From positions 372,001-436,000 of the forward strand of contig NZ_BAAAUN010000001.1 of assembly GCF_039533965.1 (NCBI RefSeq): a stretch of DNA of 64,000 nt, written 5' to 3'. Both the position numbers and the translations under genes were made by a program. The notes under the pieces were generated by a model. It had not been told where the DNA came from. It searched no databases and worked only from the letters and a program-made list of their open reading frames with translations. Positions 9,517 to 20,773 of the stretch are shown piece after piece; position 1 is the first letter of the stretch, and each line of letters starts with the position of its first letter. Source of the DNA: Microbacterium luteolum. GTDB lineage: Bacteria > Actinomycetota > Actinomycetes > Actinomycetales > Microbacteriaceae.

Positions 9517-10563
9517 CTATTCGTCGGTGCGGGCGCCGAAGACGATCTCGTCCCACGACGGCATGGCGTTGCGGCGCCGTCGGCGTGCACCGCTGTCCGC
9601 CGCGTCGGCGCCGGACGGCTTGGGCGTCGGCGCCGCAGGCTCCGGCTCGTCGGCCGGCTGGTCGAACGCGTCGAACAGTGAGATCGGGCTCTGTCCGCCG
9701 TCGGACTCCTCGACGTCGTCGATCAGCGGTGCGGTCTCGCGCTGACCACGGCGGCGGCGGAGCGCCTCGAGCAGATCGGCGGTCTCGGGGTTGGTCTTCT
9801 GGGACTCGGGCGCGCGATTGATCGCGGCGTCCTGTGCAGCGGCGTCGGACCGCTCCGGCAGGGACGGGTCCTCCACGCCGCCGTCCGGCGCAGGCAGCAG
9901 CCGAGGACCGAAGGCGCCGGAGTCGAACCGGCTCTCGTCCTTGTACGGCGAGGTGGTGCGCTCGTGGTCCACGGCGCGCAGGCGGGGGATGAGCCCCTCG
10001 GGCAGCGAACCCTGGCGCGAGAGCTGCGTGGCGTCGGCGTTGAGCGGCGCCAGCGCGCTGCGGCGGGGGTCGAAGCTCCACCGGGCGTCGTGGTCGACGT
10101 CGTTGGCGGTGAACTCCAGCTTGATGACCCAGCCGGATTCCTCTTTCCAGCTCGCCCAGCGCTCCGAGGATGCGGCGACGTCGGCGAGCTTGTCGCGCAC
10201 GGCGGCGCCGAACGTCGGCTGCGCGTCGGGCTCGACCTCGCTCCCGATCAGGACCGGCACGGCGAGCGCCTGACCGATGATGTGCTCACGCTCCGCGAGG
10301 ACCGGACCTTCGAAGCGCGCGACGTCGTCGACGCTGATCCCGAGGAGCTCGGAGACCTCGATTGCGGTGAGTCCGGCGCGGATCTGCGCCTGGATGTCCC
10401 GAGGACTTGCGGCGAGCCGCTGACCCGCCGGCTCCGCCTGGCGAGTGGCGCGTCGGATCTCGCGCTGCAGCACGTCGTCGATGGGCAGCGCGAAGCGCTC
10501 GCCCGACTCGGTGGCGAGTACGAGCACTCCTGCCTCTGTGCCGACGATGGTGACGTTTTCCAT
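9517..10563 (-). CDS. sepH: Septation protein SepH
   Basis: A 348-residue protein with the actinobacterial DUF3071 N-terminal domain. MENVTIVGTEAGVLVLAT and an HTH-like segment GLTAIEVSELLGISVDDVARFEGPV (about 65-90) match SepH, which binds FtsZ and stimulates its assembly at division septa in Streptomyces and mycobacteria. The C-terminal half is rich in Asp, Glu, Pro and Ala and ends in a basic GARRRRRNAMPSWDEIVFG patch, consistent with a disordered tail carrying a short conserved motif. An SD-like GAGGGG precedes the ATG. It stands alone as a minus-strand gene diverging from DUF4193. Confidence 0.88.
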   Translation of the reverse strand: MENVTIVGTEAGVLVLATESGERFALPIDDVLQREIRRATRQAEPAGQRLAASPRDIQAQIRAGLTAIEVSELLGISVDDVARFEGPVLAEREHIIGQALAVPVLIGSEVEPDAQPTFGAAVRDKLADVAASSERWASWKEESGWVIKLEFTANDVDHDARWSFDPRRSALAPLNADATQLSRQGSLPEGLIPRLRAVDHERTTSPYKDESRFDSGAFGPRLLPAPDGGVEDPSLPERSDAAAQDAAINRAPESQKTNPETADLLEALRRRRGQRETAPLIDDVEESDGGQSPISLFDAFDQPADEPEPAAPTPKPSGADAADSGARRRRRNAMPSWDEIVFGARTDE

Positions 10564-10670
10564 GCGAATGCCCCTCTGATGGGTGTGCGTTCATGGTGCC
10601 ACGCGACGGCCGCTGCGACCGGGAATAGCCTGGGCGTGCCGTGAGTTTGGTATGTCGCACGGACCGGCAT

Positions 10671-10699
10671 TTGCTTATTGCGTTCGGGTCGTGCAAACT
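10671..10699 (+). promoter_or_regulatory. Candidate sigma-A type promoter of the DUF4193 gene
   Basis: TTGCTT at 10671-10676 and CAAACT at 10694-10699 are separated by 17 nt, in the 198-nt gap upstream of the DUF4193 start. Both hexamers are partial matches to consensus. Confidence 0.4.
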
Positions 10700-10761
10700 A
10701 TGGCCGCCGATTACCCGACGGCGCACCACCCACTCGCACCATGAAAGTGGAGATCTACCGC

Positions 10762-11055
10762 ATGGCAACCGATTACGACGCTCCCCGCAAGAGTGAAGAC
10801 GACTCCGAGTCGATCGAAGCCCTCAAGGAGCGTGTGCCGGACAAATCCTCCGGCTCAAGCGGGGACGAAGACTCCGACAACCCGTCGAACTTCGACCTCC
10901 CGGGTGCCGACCTTTCCGACCTCGAGCTCGACGTCGTCGTGCTGCCCGCGCAGCAGGACGAGTTCACATGCATGAGTTGCTTCCTCGTGAAGCACCGCTC
11001 GCAGCTCGACCACGAGGGCGCATCCGGGCCCATCTGCAAGGAGTGCGCTGCGTAG
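10762..11055 (+). CDS. DUF4193 zinc-ribbon-like protein
   Basis: A 97-residue acidic protein of the DUF4193 family, widespread in actinobacteria and of unknown function. The N-terminal 60 residues are rich in Asp, Glu and Ser. The C-terminus carries two CxxC pairs (Cys70/73 and Cys92/95), which would form a zinc ribbon. The start at ATG 10762 follows GGAGA with good spacing and gives the typical MATDYDAPR opening. Its neighbours dut, DUF3710 and DUF3159 match the gene order around Rv2699c in mycobacteria. The role is not known; the small zinc ribbon and acidic tail would suit a protein or RNA-polymerase contact, but that is speculation. Confidence 0.85.
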   Translation: MATDYDAPRKSEDDSESIEALKERVPDKSSGSSGDEDSDNPSNFDLPGADLSDLELDVVVLPAQQDEFTCMSCFLVKHRSQLDHEGASGPICKECAA

Positions 11056-11078
11056 CAGCCCTCTGAGCGACGTCTCAC

Positions 11079-11106
11079 GCGCCCCCGATCATCCGATCAG
11101 GGGCGC
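11079..11106. terminator. Bidirectional terminator-like hairpin between convergent genes
   Basis: An inverted repeat: GCGCCCC (11079-11085) pairs with GGGGCGC (11100-11106), and GATC pairs with GATC inside it, with one mismatch and a 4-nt loop. It lies between the DUF4193 stop and the end of the convergent DUF3093 gene. There is no strong U-tract. Confidence 0.6.
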
Positions 11107-11128
11107 GCTGTCGTCTGCGGCGCCCTTC

Positions 11129-11590
11129 TCAGTGGGCGGCGCGGATGGCGGCGGCGAGACGGTCCGGCGTCCTGCTGGAGATCGTCCACGCCTCGACCGG
11201 GTCGTCCTGGTCGGTGTCCGGCACGACGACGATGCCGTCGATGCCCCCGCGGATCAGGTGCCAGCCACGTGCCGGGAGGCCGGGGCCGCGCGCCTGCCTA
11301 GCGTCCTCACCCGTGAGCGCGACCGGCTCGCCGAGGAAGCGGGCGTCGATGTGCGCGCGTCCGACCCGCAGCGTCGTGCCTTCGACCGAGACGACAGGGG
11401 CGGCGGCGATGAAGGACGTCACGAGGACCGCCGATACGGCCGCCCCCGCGATCAGTGCGACGGTCGAGCCGACCGGCACGAAGATGAGCGAGACCATGGG
11501 TCCGGCGAGTGCGACGGTGACGAGCAGCCAGAGGCTCGGAGCGAGCCGTTCGCGGTAGCGCGGACGTGCGTCTGTGGCGGTGTTCTGCAT
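11129..11590 (-). CDS. DUF3093 family membrane protein
   Basis: A 153-residue protein with two adjacent hydrophobic helices (about residues 18-62: LWLLVTVALAGPMVSLIFVP and VALIAGAAVSAVLVTSFIAA) followed by a soluble domain with RFLGEPVALTGEDARQARGP and ARGWHLIRGGIDGIVVV, the DUF3093 signature. This actinobacterial family sits next to dut in many genomes and has no assigned function. The start at 11590 follows GAGG at short distance; an in-frame ATG at 11599 is an alternative. It diverges from dut, only 12 nt away, so the two promoters must overlap. Confidence 0.8.
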   Translation of the reverse strand: MQNTATDARPRYRERLAPSLWLLVTVALAGPMVSLIFVPVGSTVALIAGAAVSAVLVTSFIAAAPVVSVEGTTLRVGRAHIDARFLGEPVALTGEDARQARGPGLPARGWHLIRGGIDGIVVVPDTDQDDPVEAWTISSRTPDRLAAAIRAAH

Positions 11591-11596
11591 TAGCCT
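11591..11596 (+). promoter_or_regulatory. -10 box of leaderless dut promoter
   Basis: TAGCCT lies 6 nt before the GTG start of dut at 11603, inside the 12-nt divergent gap. No Shine-Dalgarno sequence is present. Confidence 0.55.
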
Positions 11597-11602
11597 CATG
11601 GG

Positions 11603-12070
11603 GTGACCGATTCCGTTGATGTCCCCATTATCGCCGCTGTGGTCCCCGGATACGCCCACCCGGGCGATGCCGGTGCCGACCTGGTGGCCGCGGAGGCCGT
11701 CCGTCTCGAGCCGGGGGAGCGCGCCCTCGTCGCCACCGGCGTGCGTATCGCGCTGCCCGACGGATTCGCCGCCTTCGTCGTGCCGCGGAGCGGACTCGCG
11801 GCGAAGCACGGCATCTCGATCGTGAACTCTCCCGGAACGGTCGACGCCGGGTACCGCGGCGAGATCAAGGTGAGCCTGATCAACACCGACATCCGGAACG
11901 CGTACGATGTGGCCGTCGGCGATCGCATCGCGCAGCTGATCGTCATGCCCGTGACACGCGCCACGTTCATCCCGGTCGACGAGCTGCCCGACAGCGTCCG
12001 CGGCGATGGGGGCTTCGGCTCCACCGGGTACCAGGCAGGGCTCCACCAGAACGAAGCAGGACAAGGCTGA
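11603..12070 (+). CDS. dut: Deoxyuridine 5'-triphosphate nucleotidohydrolase
   Basis: A 155-residue trimeric dUTPase that hydrolyses dUTP to dUMP and pyrophosphate, keeping uracil out of DNA and supplying dTMP synthesis. All five family motifs are present: GDAGADL, the PRSGLA serine loop, NSPGTVDAGYRGEI with the catalytic Asp, the GDRIAQL segment and the C-terminal GGFGSTG phosphate-binding arm. Length is normal. The GTG start has a -10 box 6 nt upstream and is probably leaderless. The stop overlaps the ATG of the DUF3710 gene (TGATG), so the two are coupled. Confidence 0.97.
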   Translation: MTDSVDVPIIAAVVPGYAHPGDAGADLVAAEAVRLEPGERALVATGVRIALPDGFAAFVVPRSGLAAKHGISIVNSPGTVDAGYRGEIKVSLINTDIRNAYDVAVGDRIAQLIVMPVTRATFIPVDELPDSVRGDGGFGSTGYQAGLHQNEAGQG

Positions 12071-12657
12071 TGACTGACAACAACGCGACTCCCTCGAAGT
12101 CGGCGCCCGACGACCGGGCCACCGAGGGACCCTTCGACGACTCCGAGGCGAACCCGGTTCGGCCCTACATCGACCTCGGCGGGATCAAGATCCTGCCGCG
12201 CGAGGGACTGAACCTGCGCCTCGAGGTCGAAGAGCAGTCCAAGCGCATCGTGGCCGTCGGCCTCGACTATGCGGACTCCTCGCTGCAGGTGCAGCCGTTC
12301 GCCGCGCCGCGGTCCGGTGGGCTCTGGGATGAGACCCGCGTGCAGCTGCGCGATCAGGTCAAGGCGCAGGGCGGTCGGGTCGAGGAGCGCGAGGGCGCCC
12401 TGGGCAAGGAGCTGCTGGCCGAGGTGCCCGCGACCGCGAACGAGGGATCGGGCCTCCGGCTGGCGCGGTTCATCGGGATCGACGGCCCGCGCTGGTTCCT
12501 GCGCGGTGTGATCGGCGGGGCGGGAGCATCCGATCCCGAGGCCGCCGCCAAGGTCGAGGACCTCTTCCGTTCGATCGTGGTCGTCCGCGGCAGCGCCCCG
12601 ATGCCTCCGCGCGACCTGATCCCCCTGAAGATGCCGGCGACGCCGGGATCCGCGTGA
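12070..12657 (+). CDS. DUF3710 domain-containing protein
   Basis: A 195-residue soluble protein of the DUF3710 family. It has an acidic N-terminal tail, then YIDLGGIKILPREGLNLRLEVEEQSKRIVAV and a C-terminal GPRWFLRGVIGGAGA segment typical of the family. The function is unknown, but linkage to dut and a DUF3159 membrane protein is widely conserved in actinobacteria (Rv2698-Rv2696c region in M. tuberculosis, from memory). It starts within the dut stop and its own end overlaps the next gene by GTGA, so dut, DUF3710 and DUF3159 form one coupled operon. Confidence 0.88.
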   Translation: MTDNNATPSKSAPDDRATEGPFDDSEANPVRPYIDLGGIKILPREGLNLRLEVEEQSKRIVAVGLDYADSSLQVQPFAAPRSGGLWDETRVQLRDQVKAQGGRVEEREGALGKELLAEVPATANEGSGLRLARFIGIDGPRWFLRGVIGGAGASDPEAAAKVEDLFRSIVVVRGSAPMPPRDLIPLKMPATPGSA

Positions 12658-13388
12658 CCGAGCCCGGTCCGGGCGACGAGCGCGAGCAGAGCGCGTCGGA
12701 CATCCTCGGCGCTGCCCTCGGCGGTGCCGCACGCCGCGCTGGTCTGGATCCGGCGGAGAGCGCGAGCACGCACAAGGTCGTCTGGTCCGCGATCGGCGGA
12801 TGGCGCGGCATCCTGGAATCCGTCCTGCCCAGCCTGGCGTTCGTGATCCTCTTCACGATCCGCCCGGAGCCGCTGATCCTCGCCCTGGGCGTCTCTGTCG
12901 GCCTCGCCGCTGTCTTCACGGTCGTGCGCCTGGTGCAGAAGTCACCGCCGTCCGCCGCGCTCGGCGGACTGATCGCCGCCGCTGCGGCTGCCGCCCTCGC
13001 CCTGTGGACGGGTCGCGGGCAGGACAACTTCGTCCCCGGCCTCATCACGAACGCGGCCTACGGAACCGTGATCCTCGTGTCGGCGCTGATCGGCTGGTCG
13101 CTGATCGGGATCGCCGTGGGATTCCTGATGGGGGAGGGCACGGCCTGGCGCGCGGATCGTCGCAAGCGCCGGGCGTTCTTCTGGCTCGGGATCGCGTGGG
13201 CGGCGCTCTTCTTCGCCCGCCTCGCCGTGCAGTTGCCGCTCTACCTCACCGAGCAGGTCACGGCGCTCGGCACGTTGAAGCTCATCATGGGCCTCCCGCT
13301 GTTCGCGCCGCTGATCGCGGTCACCTGGCTCGTGGTGCGAGCTCTCTATCCGCGCGCGTCCGGGAGCGACGAACCTGCCGAGGCATGA
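12654..13388 (+). CDS. DUF3159 domain-containing integral membrane protein
   Basis: A 244-residue membrane protein of the DUF3159 family with about six hydrophobic helices spread between residues 45 and 230, including LPSLAFVILFTI, GLIAAAAAAALALW, VILVSALIGWSLIGIAVGFLMG and LPLFAPLIAVTWLVVRALY. Residues 1-40 are polar and cytoplasmic in appearance. The GW and GEGTAWR motifs between helices are typical of the family. It is the third gene of the coupled dut operon. No function is assigned. Its stop is only a few nucleotides before the palindrome upstream of acnA. Confidence 0.85.
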   Translation: MTEPGPGDEREQSASDILGAALGGAARRAGLDPAESASTHKVVWSAIGGWRGILESVLPSLAFVILFTIRPEPLILALGVSVGLAAVFTVVRLVQKSPPSAALGGLIAAAAAAALALWTGRGQDNFVPGLITNAAYGTVILVSALIGWSLIGIAVGFLMGEGTAWRADRRKRRAFFWLGIAWAALFFARLAVQLPLYLTEQVTALGTLKLIMGLPLFAPLIAVTWLVVRALYPRASGSDEPAEA

Positions 13389-13390
13389 TA

Positions 13391-13416
13391 GATTTATCTT
13401 GACATCAAGATAAATC
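13391..13416. promoter_or_regulatory. Perfect 12-bp-arm palindrome upstream of acnA (candidate MarR/TamR-type operator)
   Basis: GATTTATCTTGA, a 2-nt centre (CA), then the exact complement TCAAGATAAATC. It is strongly AT-rich in an otherwise about 70% GC region and lies 125 nt upstream of the acnA start. The core TCTTGACATCAAGA resembles MarR-family operators; the MarR-type regulator TamR of Streptomyces coelicolor is known to control aconitase. Assignment to TamR is inference. Confidence 0.7.
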
Positions 13417-13541
13417 GCAGGCTTTCGCCAGCGACTCCCGCGGGGCAGACTGGTTAGGTCCGCCTTCCTAGCCGCAGGGGCTCCCTGGCGAGCAAGATGG
13501 AGGCGCCTGTCGCTCCCATCCGAATAGAAGGAGACGGATTC

Positions 13542-16379
<2,838 letters not shown>

Positions 16380-16388
16380 GCACAGTCC

Positions 16389-16424
16389 GAGAGGGGCCCG
16401 CGTCTTCGGACACGGGCCCCTCTC
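16389..16424 (+). terminator. Terminator-like hairpin after acnA
   Basis: GAGAGGGGCCCG at 16389-16400 pairs perfectly with CGGGCCCCTCTC at 16413-16424 around a 12-nt loop, starting 10 nt after the acnA stop. No long U-tract follows. Confidence 0.7.
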
Positions 16425-16472
16425 CGTATGTCAAGGGGTGCACGCTCTCCGAGCTTTCCCTGCCCGGCGCGG

Positions 16473-16478
16473 TAGGAT
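16473..16478 (+). promoter_or_regulatory. Candidate -10 box of dxs
   Basis: TAGGAT 58 nt upstream of the dxs ATG, downstream of the acnA terminator. No convincing -35 box is visible. Confidence 0.3.
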
Positions 16479-16535
16479 CGAGGGGACGTCCGGCCCCTGT
16501 CGGACGCCAGAGACAGAGCCTGTGAGGAGGTGCAG

Positions 16536-18476
16536 ATGCCCATTCTTCCGAGCATCTCAGGACCCCGTGATCTGGACGCGCTGTCCACCGAACAGCTGGG
16601 CGAGCTCGCTGCGGAGATCCGCACGTTCCTCGTCGAGAACGTCTCCCGCACCGGCGGCCACCTCGGCCCGAACCTCGGTGTGGTCGAGCTGACGATCGCG
16701 CTGCATCGCGTGTTCTCCTCCCCGGACGATCCCTTCATCTTCGACACGGGGCACCAGTCGTACGTGCACAAGCTGCTCACCGGGCGCCAGGACTTCTCAG
16801 GTCTCCGGGTCCGCGGCGGTCTCGCCGGCTATCCGCAGCGCAGCGAGAGCGCGCACGACGTGGTCGAGTCCTCGCACGCCTCGAGCTCGCTCAGCTGGGC
16901 GGACGGCGTCTCACGCGCACTGACGGCGACCGGACGGGCCGATCGTCATGTGGTGGCCGTCGTCGGCGACGGATCGCTCACCGGCGGAATGACCTGGGAG
17001 GCGTTGAACAACATCTCCGATGACAACGACCGCAACCTCGTGATCGTCGTGAACGACAACGGTCGCTCGTATGCCCCGACGATCGGCGGGATGTCGCGGT
17101 ATCTCAACCGTGTGCGCACGGCCGCGGCCTACAAGGAGCTGCACCACAAGTCGGATCGCCTGTTCCGCGCCTTCGGACCGGTCGGGCGTGCGGTGTTCCG
17201 CGGCGTGCGCGGCGGCACGCACGGCTTCCTCTCGCGATTCACCAACAACGAGGCCCTGTATTCCAATCTCGACATCAAGTACCTCGGCCCGGTGGACGGG
17301 CATGATCTCCCCGCGCTGCTCGAGACGCTCGAGCTCGCGAAGTCCTACGGGGCACCGGTCATCGTGCACGCCATCACCGAGAAGGGCCGCGGCTATCAGC
17401 CCGCCCGCGATGACGAAGCCGACCAGTTCCATGCCGTCGGGCGCATAGACCCGGCCACCGGCGAGGAGCTGTCGTCCGGAGGACGCAGCTGGACCGATGT
17501 GTTCTCCGACTCCCTCGTCTCGATCGGCGAGCGCCGCACCGACGTCATCGCCATGACTGCGGCGATGCTCCGGCCGACGGGTCTCGCGCCGTTCGCTGAG
17601 CGCTTCCCCGATCGGGTCTACGACGTCGGGATCGCCGAGCAGCACGCCGTCGCCTCAGCCGCCGGCCTGGCCTTCGGCGGACTGCATCCTGTCGTGGCGC
17701 TGTATGCGACCTTCATGGGGCGCGCGTTCGACCAGGTGCTGATGGACGTCGCCTTGCACCGTGCCGGTGTCACCTTCGTCCTCGACCGCGCCGGCGTGAC
17801 CGGCCCCGATGGCCCCAGCCACCACGGCATGTGGGATCTCGCGATGCTGCAGATCGTGCCGCACATCAGGATCGCTGCGCCTCGGGATGCTGCGCGCCTC
17901 ACCGAGGCCCTCGCCGAGGCGGTCGACGTCGATGACGCACCGACCGTGATCCGGTTCCCCAAGGGAGAGGTCGCGGCCGACCTGCCGGCCATCGAACGTC
18001 TGGAGGACGGCGTCGATGTGCTCGCCCGCGGCGAGTCCGAAGACGTGCTGATCGTCGCGATCGGACCGTTCGCCGCGCTGGCCATGGACGTCGCCGACCG
18101 TCTCCGCGCTCAGGGGATCGGCGCGACGGTCATCGATCCGCGGTGGGCGATCCCCGTGCAGCCCTCCGTCGTGAAGCTCGCAGGGCAGCACCGACTGGTG
18201 ATCACGCTCGAAGACGGCATCCGCGTCGGCGGCATCGGAACGCGCGTGCGCCAGGTGCTCCGCGAGGCCGGCATCGACACCGCCGTGGACGAACTGGGCC
18301 TTCCGGACGAGTTCATCGACCACGCCTCACGCGATCAGATCCTCACGGATGCGGGGCTGACCCCCTCGAAGATCGCGCAGGACATCGTCTCTCAGGTGCT
18401 CGGCACCCGGATCCCGGTCGCGCGGCAGACGGGCGAGACCGAGGCGATCGATCTGCCCCTGCGCGAACGGCGCTGA
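16536..18476 (+). CDS. dxs: 1-deoxy-D-xylulose-5-phosphate synthase
   Basis: A 646-residue thiamine-diphosphate enzyme that condenses pyruvate with glyceraldehyde 3-phosphate, the first step of the MEP isoprenoid pathway. Visible signatures are FDTGHQSYVHK (His), the ThDP/Mg motif GDGSLTGGMTWEALNN, and the C-terminal transketolase-like half with GIAEQHAVASAAGLA holding the catalytic Glu. The start is ATG 16536, placed 5 nt after AGGAGG; an upstream GTG at 16530 is part of that site. It stands alone between acnA and the minus-strand SPFH gene. Many actinobacteria keep rnd and DUF3000 near dxs; here they lie 11 kb further on. Confidence 0.97.
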   Translation: MPILPSISGPRDLDALSTEQLGELAAEIRTFLVENVSRTGGHLGPNLGVVELTIALHRVFSSPDDPFIFDTGHQSYVHKLLTGRQDFSGLRVRGGLAGYPQRSESAHDVVESSHASSSLSWADGVSRALTATGRADRHVVAVVGDGSLTGGMTWEALNNISDDNDRNLVIVVNDNGRSYAPTIGGMSRYLNRVRTAAAYKELHHKSDRLFRAFGPVGRAVFRGVRGGTHGFLSRFTNNEALYSNLDIKYLGPVDGHDLPALLETLELAKSYGAPVIVHAITEKGRGYQPARDDEADQFHAVGRIDPATGEELSSGGRSWTDVFSDSLVSIGERRTDVIAMTAAMLRPTGLAPFAERFPDRVYDVGIAEQHAVASAAGLAFGGLHPVVALYATFMGRAFDQVLMDVALHRAGVTFVLDRAGVTGPDGPSHHGMWDLAMLQIVPHIRIAAPRDAARLTEALAEAVDVDDAPTVIRFPKGEVAADLPAIERLEDGVDVLARGESEDVLIVAIGPFAALAMDVADRLRAQGIGATVIDPRWAIPVQPSVVKLAGQHRLVITLEDGIRVGGIGTRVRQVLREAGIDTAVDELGLPDEFIDHASRDQILTDAGLTPSKIAQDIVSQVLGTRIPVARQTGETEAIDLPLRERR

Positions 18477-18510
18477 CCTCCGAGCCGCAGCGCAGCAGGG
18501 CCGACGGGCC

Positions 18511-19209
18511 TCAGTTCAGCGCGTGCAGGGCGGCGACGACCTCGGGGGCGTTGTCGGTGCCGCGGATGGCCTGAGACAGCAGGTAGCCGTCGGTGAGGGC
18601 GTCTCCCGTGATGAGCACGTCGACGACCTCGACTCCGCAGGCCGCGCGCACCTTCTCGCCGCACAGCGCCAGAACCTGCGTGCTCAACTCGTCGTTGCGG
18701 GGGAGTTCGGCTCCCTCGAGCGAACGAACAGCATCGCGCAGCGCCGCCGAGATGATGTTGGCGGCGCGCTCGGTGACGTTCACGACGTCGAGCTCGAACA
18801 CCCGCAGGTCGCGGCCCGACACGACAGGACGCCATTCGAACGACGCGTGCACGAGGTGCTGGTGCCCGGAGGCCGCGGTGAGGTGCCGTGCGGGCAGGTC
18901 CGTCGCCCGGCACCTCACATCGATGAGCTTGTACCAGTAGAACAGCGGAAAGGCGCCGTGCGAGCCCGGTGTGAGCACGACGACCTCGCCGACTCCGGGT
19001 GTTCCCGTCTTGCCCAGGCGAGCGCGGCGGATGATCGGCTTGCCGTTGCGCGTCCGGATCGCGGCCCAGCCCTCGTCGACCGTCACGAAGAACAGCTTCA
19101 GCATCGCCGGCACGACGAGGAGGACCGTGAGCACCGCCGTCCCGGTCTTGACCAGGCCACCCATCGCTCCACCACTGCTGAACATGCTGAAGATCGCGTC
19201 CACGCTCAT
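18511..19209 (-). CDS. SPFH/Band 7-like membrane-anchored protein
   Basis: A 232-residue protein with one N-terminal transmembrane helix (about residues 20-40, TAVLTVLLVVPAMLKLFF) followed by an SPFH/prohibitin-like domain: TVDEGWAAIRTRNGKPI, a variable loop, then a helical part with LRDAVRSLEGAELPRNDELSTQVLALCGEKVRAACGVEVVDVLIT, which matches the conserved end of Band 7 domains. Such proteins form membrane-bound oligomers that organise membrane microdomains or partner proteases. The start at ATG 19209 gives MSVDAIFSMFSS; upstream in-frame sequence overlaps no conserved feature. No NfeD or protease partner lies next to it. The exact role is unknown. Confidence 0.7.
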   Translation of the reverse strand: MSVDAIFSMFSSGGAMGGLVKTGTAVLTVLLVVPAMLKLFFVTVDEGWAAIRTRNGKPIIRRARLGKTGTPGVGEVVVLTPGSHGAFPLFYWYKLIDVRCRATDLPARHLTAASGHQHLVHASFEWRPVVSGRDLRVFELDVVNVTERAANIISAALRDAVRSLEGAELPRNDELSTQVLALCGEKVRAACGVEVVDVLITGDALTDGYLLSQAIRGTDNAPEVVAALHALN

Positions 19210-19303
19210 ACTCTGCACGCTGCGACGCCGTCGGAGTCCGCTCGGAGAGCCCGCGCACCCGATGTTCACGTGGATTTCGCGGCCGATTCCTCTCCCGGTC
19301 GTC

Positions 19304-20773
19304 TCAGTCGATCTGCGCGAGCGTCTGCGCGACGATCTCCTCGACGACATGGAGGCTGCGCTCGCGATCGGCATCGACGAGTCCGATCCGCGTCCGACGC
19401 TCCATCACGTCGTCGACCGTCATCGCGCCCTCGGCCCGCACGGCGAACTCGACTTCCGCGCGGGTGACCGCGATGCCTTCCGCGACCTCGGCTTCCGCGT
19501 CCGCGAGGCGGGCGCGGCCGACCACGTCATCCTGGATCAGTCGGATCGACGCCGAGCGGCTCGGCGCGAGGGGCAGGCCGCGCGTGCGCACGGCAAGGTC
19601 GACGGCATCCTCCGCCATCCGTCGGTAGGTGGTGAGCTTGCCGCCGAGGACGGTGACGAATCCGCCCTCGGAGACGGCGACCAGGTGCCGGCGCGAGACA
19701 TCGGCTGTGGCATCCGCACCGTTGTCGACCAGGGGACGCAGGCCGGCGAAGGAGCCGCGCACCTGGTCGCGTCGGATCGGCGTCGACACCACCCGGTTCA
19801 GGGTGGCGAGGAGGAAGGCGATCTCGGGTTCGCTCGCCTCCGCGATCCGGGGAACGGGTCCAGGCGCGCTCTCGTCGGTGAGTCCCACGATCACGCGTCG
19901 CCCTCGCTGGGGGAGAGCGAACACGTAGCGGCTGATCGAACCCTCGTGCGGAATCGTGAGGGCGGCGGACGGATCGCCGAGGTCCGCTGCGTCGAGAACG
20001 ATATGCGTGCCCCGGCTGGGTCGGACGGAGATGGCGTCGTCGAGCGTGCCGGCCCACACGCCGGTCGCGTTGATCACGCTGCGCGCGCGGATCTCGAACC
20101 GCTCGCCGGTGAACTCGTCCGTCACGACCGCCCCGCCGGCGTGCAGCCGCTCGGCGCGGACGTGCGTGAGGATGCGTGCCCCCATTCCGGCCGCCGTCCT
20201 CGCCACGGTCACGACGAGCCGCGCGTCATCGACCAGCTGTCCGTCGTACGAGAGCATGCCGCCGCGGAGGCCCCGCGCGTCGAGCGCCGGGAAGAGGCGC
20301 GCCGCGGTCCGTGCCGACACGGGGCGCGGGGCGGGCAGCACAGAACGCGGAGTGCGGGCCTGCATGCGCAGAAGGTCGCCGAGAGTCATCCCCACCGCGC
20401 CGGCGCCTCGTTGCCGCCAGGTCACGCCGGGGCGGAAGGGCAGTAGCTGTGCCAGTGGACGGATGAGGTGCGGCGCGATCGCCGTCATGAGGAGGTGGCG
20501 CTCCTGGGCGCTCTCCCTCGCGGTCGCGATGTCACCGGTCGCGAGATAGCGGAGCCCGCCGTGCACGAGCTTCGAGCTGAACCGGCTGGTCCCGAAGGCC
20601 AGGTCCTCGGCTTCGACGAGTGTCACGCTCAACCCCCGGGATGCGGCGTCGAGCGCGACGCCTGCTCCGGTGATCCCGCCGCCCACCACGAGCACGTCGA
20701 CCTCGTCGAGGGATGATCGGTCCAGCTCTCGGCGACGGCGACGAGGATCGAGGTCGGACGACGGGCGACTCAT
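19304..20773 (-). CDS. glpD: Glycerol-3-phosphate dehydrogenase (FAD)
   Basis: A 489-residue FAD-dependent glycerol-3-phosphate dehydrogenase, oxidising sn-glycerol 3-phosphate to dihydroxyacetone phosphate at the membrane. The FAD motif VVGGGITGAGVALDAASRG is at about residues 29-47, followed by TSRFSSKLVHGGLRYL, both GlpD signatures; the C-terminal FAVRAEGAMTVDDVMERRTRIGL matches the short cap domain. It is slightly shorter than the 500-570 residues common in the family. It overlaps the upstream tetR gene by 4 bases (ATGA), so both are translated together. DHAP produced here is the substrate of true AGPS enzymes, and an AGPS-like flavoprotein diverges from this operon. Confidence 0.94.
   Translation of the reverse strand: MSRPSSDLDPRRRRRELDRSSLDEVDVLVVGGGITGAGVALDAASRGLSVTLVEAEDLAFGTSRFSSKLVHGGLRYLATGDIATARESAQERHLLMTAIAPHLIRPLAQLLPFRPGVTWRQRGAGAVGMTLGDLLRMQARTPRSVLPAPRPVSARTAARLFPALDARGLRGGMLSYDGQLVDDARLVVTVARTAAGMGARILTHVRAERLHAGGAVVTDEFTGERFEIRARSVINATGVWAGTLDDAISVRPSRGTHIVLDAADLGDPSAALTIPHEGSISRYVFALPQRGRRVIVGLTDESAPGPVPRIAEASEPEIAFLLATLNRVVSTPIRRDQVRGSFAGLRPLVDNGADATADVSRRHLVAVSEGGFVTVLGGKLTTYRRMAEDAVDLAVRTRGLPLAPSRSASIRLIQDDVVGRARLADAEAEVAEGIAVTRAEVEFAVRAEGAMTVDDVMERRTRIGLVDADRERSLHVVEEIVAQTLAQID

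Noticed and set aside
18511..19374. Longer N-terminal form of the SPFH protein
   Set aside because: The extra 55 residues are Arg/Ser-rich antisense-like sequence that overlaps the end of glpD; ATG 19209 gives a normal membrane anchor.
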